From NCBI GenBank assembly GCA_022835595.1, contig BQUP01000009.1:868001-932000 (forward strand): a DNA stretch of 64,000 nt, written 5' to 3'. Shown one piece after another: positions 61,001-64,000 of this stretch (position 1 is the stretch's first letter; each line of letters opens with the position of its first letter). Source of the stretch: Cystobasidium ongulense (taxonomy: Eukaryota > Basidiomycota > Cystobasidiomycetes > Cystobasidiales > Cystobasidiaceae). The notes below the pieces were generated by a model. The model did not search any database and was not told the origin of the DNA. It saw nothing but the letters and a program-made list of their open reading frames with translations. Made by a program: the position numbers and the translations under genes.

Positions 61001-61002
61001 AG
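55013..61002 (+). CDS. LTN1: Listerin, ribosome quality-control E3 ubiquitin ligase
   Basis: E3 ligase that ubiquitinates nascent chains stalled on 60S ribosomes. The start at 55013 gives MPKQKSSASSATKKKHARK, close to the conserved N-terminus, and further on the family motif VDIYGLGVVGASYERIPADK. About ten exons then encode a long HEAT-like helical array (for example RRVRYLAASIHSILLHQGSA and QVRTLSLANWKALSDL). The C-terminus has the RWD region (PMEIAIRIPPNFPLSPVEVR) and, after two short exons, a C4HC3 RING: CAICYSV, then KRCRTCKQLFHPSCLYKWF and SCPLCRSLF before the stop TAG at 61000-61002. The N-terminal region contains a Lys/Ala/Pro-rich low-complexity insert (about residues 95-140). Length of about 1760 residues is normal. 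Introns were joined by phase and splice sites. Confidence 0.95.
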
Positions 61003-61205
61003 AATCATATACCACACCTGCCTTTGGCAGGCCATGTACTGTCAGCACCAGCATTCTGTATTCGAAATTAATAAATCTAATATTGGCTAAAATGCTCATA
61101 TGCTCGATGAGCTTGATCGACGAGAACTGCCTATTTGCATCTAGACTTCTGGTATTCGTGGTGCCATGATGAACTGGACTTATTGATGTGAAGCTTTATT
61201 GCGTA

Positions 61206-61781
61206 TTACCGTCTATTACTGCTGGTAAATGCATGTATGCGTATACCTGAGGGCAGAACATCGGCATTGTCATCGGAAACAAAAAGCAGGTCTGGGAAGA
61301 AATCGGTGCCGCGCCAGTATTGAGTCCTTAGGCCTGATATAACATGCGACTTCTGCGGTTGAAGCAGATTCGGGATCCTTCCGCGGCAGTCTTCTGCAGG
61401 ACCGCTATGACTTCGTATGAACATTGCGGAGTCAAGCGCATCCACTTTAATATATGCGTAAGGATTGCCCACGTTGAGGTAGTAGGGTGTGCTTCTCATC
61501 GCGTGTGCCATGCCTAGACCAATGCTTCTACCCCAAGTATCGCCAAAGTTTGGAAGATTTGATGGTCTGGTGCAAACCATTGGACTGTTCCAAACCAAGG
61601 GAACAGTCCAATACTCCGAAGAGTACACACGAGGTGGGTTGTGTTCTCGCAAACTGAGACAAGTACGAGACGACTGCCTATTCTTGATATAACGTTTTGG
61701 CGCAGTCAGTGTGGCATATCCACTAGCCTGTACGTTTCTTGGAGGGTTGCGATAGTTTGATGTGTTGTAGAGTCTGGGCAT
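61206..61781 (-). CDS. Hypothetical single-exon open frame, 191 codons
   Basis: An uninterrupted ATG-to-stop frame in a region that is otherwise 3' flank. Composition is plausible for a protein (Tyr, Arg and Pro present throughout: STPYYLNVGNPYAYIKVDAL), but I see no domain, transmembrane segment or signal peptide and no relatives. A hairpin lies inside it. It could be a young orphan gene, an antisense transcript's frame, or chance. Confidence 0.3.
   Translation of the reverse strand: MPRLYNTSNYRNPPRNVQASGYATLTAPKRYIKNRQSSRTCLSLREHNPPRVYSSEYWTVPLVWNSPMVCTRPSNLPNFGDTWGRSIGLGMAHAMRSTPYYLNVGNPYAYIKVDALDSAMFIRSHSGPAEDCRGRIPNLLQPQKSHVISGLRTQYWRGTDFFPDLLFVSDDNADVLPSGIRIHAFTSSNRR
61579..61612. repeat. 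Perfect 13-bp inverted repeat (hairpin), 8-base loop
   Basis: Arm 61579-61591 (ATTGGACTGTTCC) is the exact reverse complement of 61600-61612, with loop AAACCAAG. A hairpin could form on either strand. Confidence 0.95.
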
Positions 61782-61857
61782 TTATCTTGGTCTTTGTGCT
61801 TCTATGGCTTTGTAGGCGTCCTTTTCTCCAGGTTTTAACCTAGTAATACTGCCGCAT

Positions 61858-63703
61858 CTACATGGCGCGTTGTTCCGCAGCTTCTAATACTCGTAACAAA
61901 CCCTGGGCTTCTCTCCACATATTGACAGCATCTTGACCAACATGATGTTCTTGACCATTATACATGATAGCATTAGCGAAAATTAAGGTTAAGTCTCTAG
62001 TAAATTCAGCTGAATTTGTAATTTTACCATTTTTAACACTCTGTAACAGTGTTTTTAGATCCATTGGTTTTTTAATAATCTCAAAATAGTTTTTAGCTTC
62101 TCCTTGTTTTACCGGTTCTTTAAAATAAGTTGAATTTACGCTGCTTATCATTTGACTGATTAGGTGTGGTGCTGAATTGCGAAAACGTCGTATGGCTGAT
62201 GCATCTGAACTTCCTGGCGTGCGGTCGGAGTCCACTGTGTTGAGGAATAGGAATTTAAATATGGGATGCATCAGCTACGCGCATACCACAAAAGTTTCGA
62301 CATTTGGTGACACGCACCTGGTGTCCCAAGGCCTGATTCTGGCTCCTCGGTTTTAATCCTTTTCGACCTTGAGCGTTCCGAAGGTATAGGAGAAGTTGCC
62401 TTGTTCTGAGCTTGAGGTGTAGTTGTTCTCTTCCTCTTATTCGGATCTTTGGCGGTGACCGGAGGGACTGAAGATTTCCTTGCTGCTCTGCCTCTCTTAG
62501 AGCCGGCTGAGATACCTCCAGATGCTGAAGTGGACGTGGGGCCAGCAGCAGACTCTTTGCTGTCTTCCCTGTCCATCGGCATGCTTGTAATGTCTAGATC
62601 CATGCTTTCTGATGAAAGAGCGATATCTCTTGAAGGCGATGCGACTTCTTCCGTAGATACAGGTGCCACTGGGTCCGGCGATGCGATAGTGACCTCTGCA
62701 GCATCTGAAGAAGTCGAGGGAATGATTTCACTTAGATTTGCGATTGAGTTTCGTGATACACGACTTGAGGATCTTCGTTCTGGAGCGCTGCCTTTGCTAG
62801 TAGTAGAAACGGAACTCGCTCTCGCAGCTGGTGGTGGGACAGATCGCCTGGTTTGTCTAGAAGTGGGCAAGACTGCTTCCGATTCGTTATCAGGCGCGTC
62901 CTTCGGGATCCCCTCATCTTCCTCCTCCTCGCGCTTGCGATTTTGAGAGTCTCCCTCTTCGTCCTCCTCTGGGACGTCTTGCAGAGTTGAAGTAGCGGTT
63001 CCTTCGCGTTCTTGAGGTGAAGCCGAGGCATGGTCATCAATATTGGACGAGTCGGGCATGGTAATCACTTCGTCTGCAAAGTGCAGCTCTTTTGCAGGCG
63101 AGGCAGCTTCCTCTTTTGGTTGGAGGGGTTCGGGTTGCACTGATGGCTGCTCCTCGTCCCGCTCGTCTCTTTCTGCAGCCAGGTGTTGCTGTGCATCTTG
63201 GAGTGTCCCTGCGCTGTATCTATGCTTGTATAGTGCTTGTTCTGGCACTTCAGACTCGGCGACGACGTCGTATCCGCCTGTGAGTTTCGCATCCCATGCT
63301 CCACTCTGGATCTCCTTCTCTTCGGTGGTGAGTTGTCTGGGGGGGAGCAGTCAGCAGATATACCTTGCACGCTGGACTAGCAGCCCACCCACCTCATCTG
63401 GTCCTCTTGAGCTGTCAGCTGGTTCCTGAGCTCTGCCAGGCGTGCAGCGTAGTACTTGCGAGCGAGTCGGATCGCCGTCCTGGCGTGTGGCCGCTTGAGC
63501 TCAGGCAAGCGGGCTGGGTCGAGTCCCTCTGCAGCGAGCATCTCGTTGAGGATGTCGATGCATGCCTGGGACGTGATGGGCGTCAACCTGGATGCAGCCA
63601 TTCGAGGCTGCATTGCGCTGGCTACTGCGTCGGCGTGAGCTGTCCCGTGGAGTGCGACTGCTTGGGAGAGCAGGAGCAGCTCTCTGGGGAGGAGCGAGTC
63701 CAT
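61858..63703 (-). CDS. BRD8-like bromodomain protein (NuA4-type)
   Basis: Three or more exons: about 63703-63392, about 63335-62320, and about 62238-61858. The N-terminus (MDSLLPRELLLLSQAVALHG ... ACIDILNEML; ARKYYAARLAELRNQLTAQE) resembles the SANT-like start of BRD8/S. pombe Bdc1 subunits of the NuA4 acetyltransferase complex. A long acidic Ser-rich linker follows, with basic nuclear signals (NKRKRTTTPQ; RSRSKRIKTEE). The C-terminal bromodomain has RFRNSAPHLISQMISSVNST, YFEIIKKPMDLKTLLQSVKN and LIFANAIMYNGQEHHVGQDA, with the conserved acetyl-lysine-binding Asn in MYN. The last exon is much more AT-rich than the others. Bromodomain is certain; complex membership is inferred. Confidence 0.88.
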
Positions 63704-64000
63704 GATGAGAGAGGGTGTGTGGCCTGTTCGGTGTGGTTGTCCGAGTATTATGTTGCTGATGGGTTGGATGGCAGTCGAGGAAGAGGGTGCCTTGTAAAGA
63801 AAGATCAGATAGCAAGCTGGCTTTCTTCATTGCAATGAGTATTGCGATATGCATGAACAGAGAGCAAAGACATGGCAAGCAAGGATGAGCATGGAGTGGT
63901 GTTGCAGCAGGCTTGCTCGCTCTGGCGTGCTCTCCCGCCCACCTTCCTCGAGATGGATGGCACTTATCTCGAGATGGATGGATGGATAGAGATGGATGGA
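63704..64000. other. 5' flank of the BRD8-like gene with GGAT repeats
   Basis: About 300 bases to the window edge. CTCGAGATGGATGG occurs twice (63947-63960 and 63968-63981), and the end is built of GGAT/GATG units. No gene recognised. Confidence 0.5.

Larger units (their letters stand above)
61003..61857. other. Convergent 3' region LTN1 / BRD8-like, with hairpin and orphan frame
   Basis: About 855 bases between two convergent stops. It holds the orphan open frame 61206-61781 (-) and the hairpin 61579-61612, both listed separately. The rest is AT-rich and featureless. Confidence 0.45.

Noticed and set aside
62449-62946. 165-codon plus-strand frame inside the bromodomain gene
   Set aside because: Shadow of the acidic Ser/Glu linker read on the other strand.
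1-64000. Transposons, retroelements, tRNA, rRNA or CRISPR arrays
   Set aside because: No integrase, reverse transcriptase, transposase, terminal repeats, tRNA box pattern or spaced repeat array was found by reading both strands.

Overview
The window looks like nuclear chromosomal DNA of a fungus, most likely a basidiomycete, possibly a tremellomycete yeast. The basis is densely packed genes with many short introns (mostly about 40-70 nt, GT..AG, often with a CTGAC/CTAAC-like branch site), no operons, and a gene content that is ordinary fungal core. The class-level placement is inference. I saw no LTR, LINE or DNA transposon, no tRNA or rRNA gene, and no CRISPR array.

Layout, left to right: glutathione synthetase GSH2 (-, runs off the left edge); a small mitochondrial-type orphan (+, 2486-3294); a giant serine-rich orphan (+, 4702-9150); a NUR1/DUF2418 nuclear-rim membrane protein (-); acyl-CoA oxidase (+); the insulysin-type protease STE23 (+); DOA1/UFD3 (-); a PLOD-like glycosyltransferase (-); a universal-stress-protein domain protein (+); septin CDC10 (-); fluoride exporter FEX1 (-); a PAF-acetylhydrolase-like lipase (+); a ~970-aa orphan with a Cys-pair signature (+); 3-ketodihydrosphingosine reductase TSC10 (-); ETF alpha subunit (-); an IZH3-like PAQR membrane protein (-); a nuclear-looking orphan (+, 44604-47378); an AYR1-like short-chain dehydrogenase (-); an SFP1-like two-finger zinc protein (+); TAF12 (-); PET100 (-); listerin LTN1 (+); and a BRD8-like bromodomain protein (-).

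The genes do not form one pathway. Several touch lipid and energy metabolism (POX1, ETFA, TSC10, AYR1, PAF-AH, PET100). Two act in ubiquitin-dependent quality control (DOA1, LTN1) and three in transcription or chromatin (TAF12, SFP1-like, BRD8-like). I read this as ordinary scattered eukaryotic gene order, not a cluster.

No clear new 'system' was found. The most interesting leads are two large orphan proteins (4702-9150 and 33601-36626), a run of 11-residue amphipathic repeats in the PAQR protein's cytosolic tail, a 13-nt microexon in CDC10, AT-rich islands inside GC-rich coding genes, and a perfect 13-bp-arm hairpin inside an orphan reading frame at 61206-61781. All intron positions are read by eye from splice signals and frame continuity, not from transcripts.
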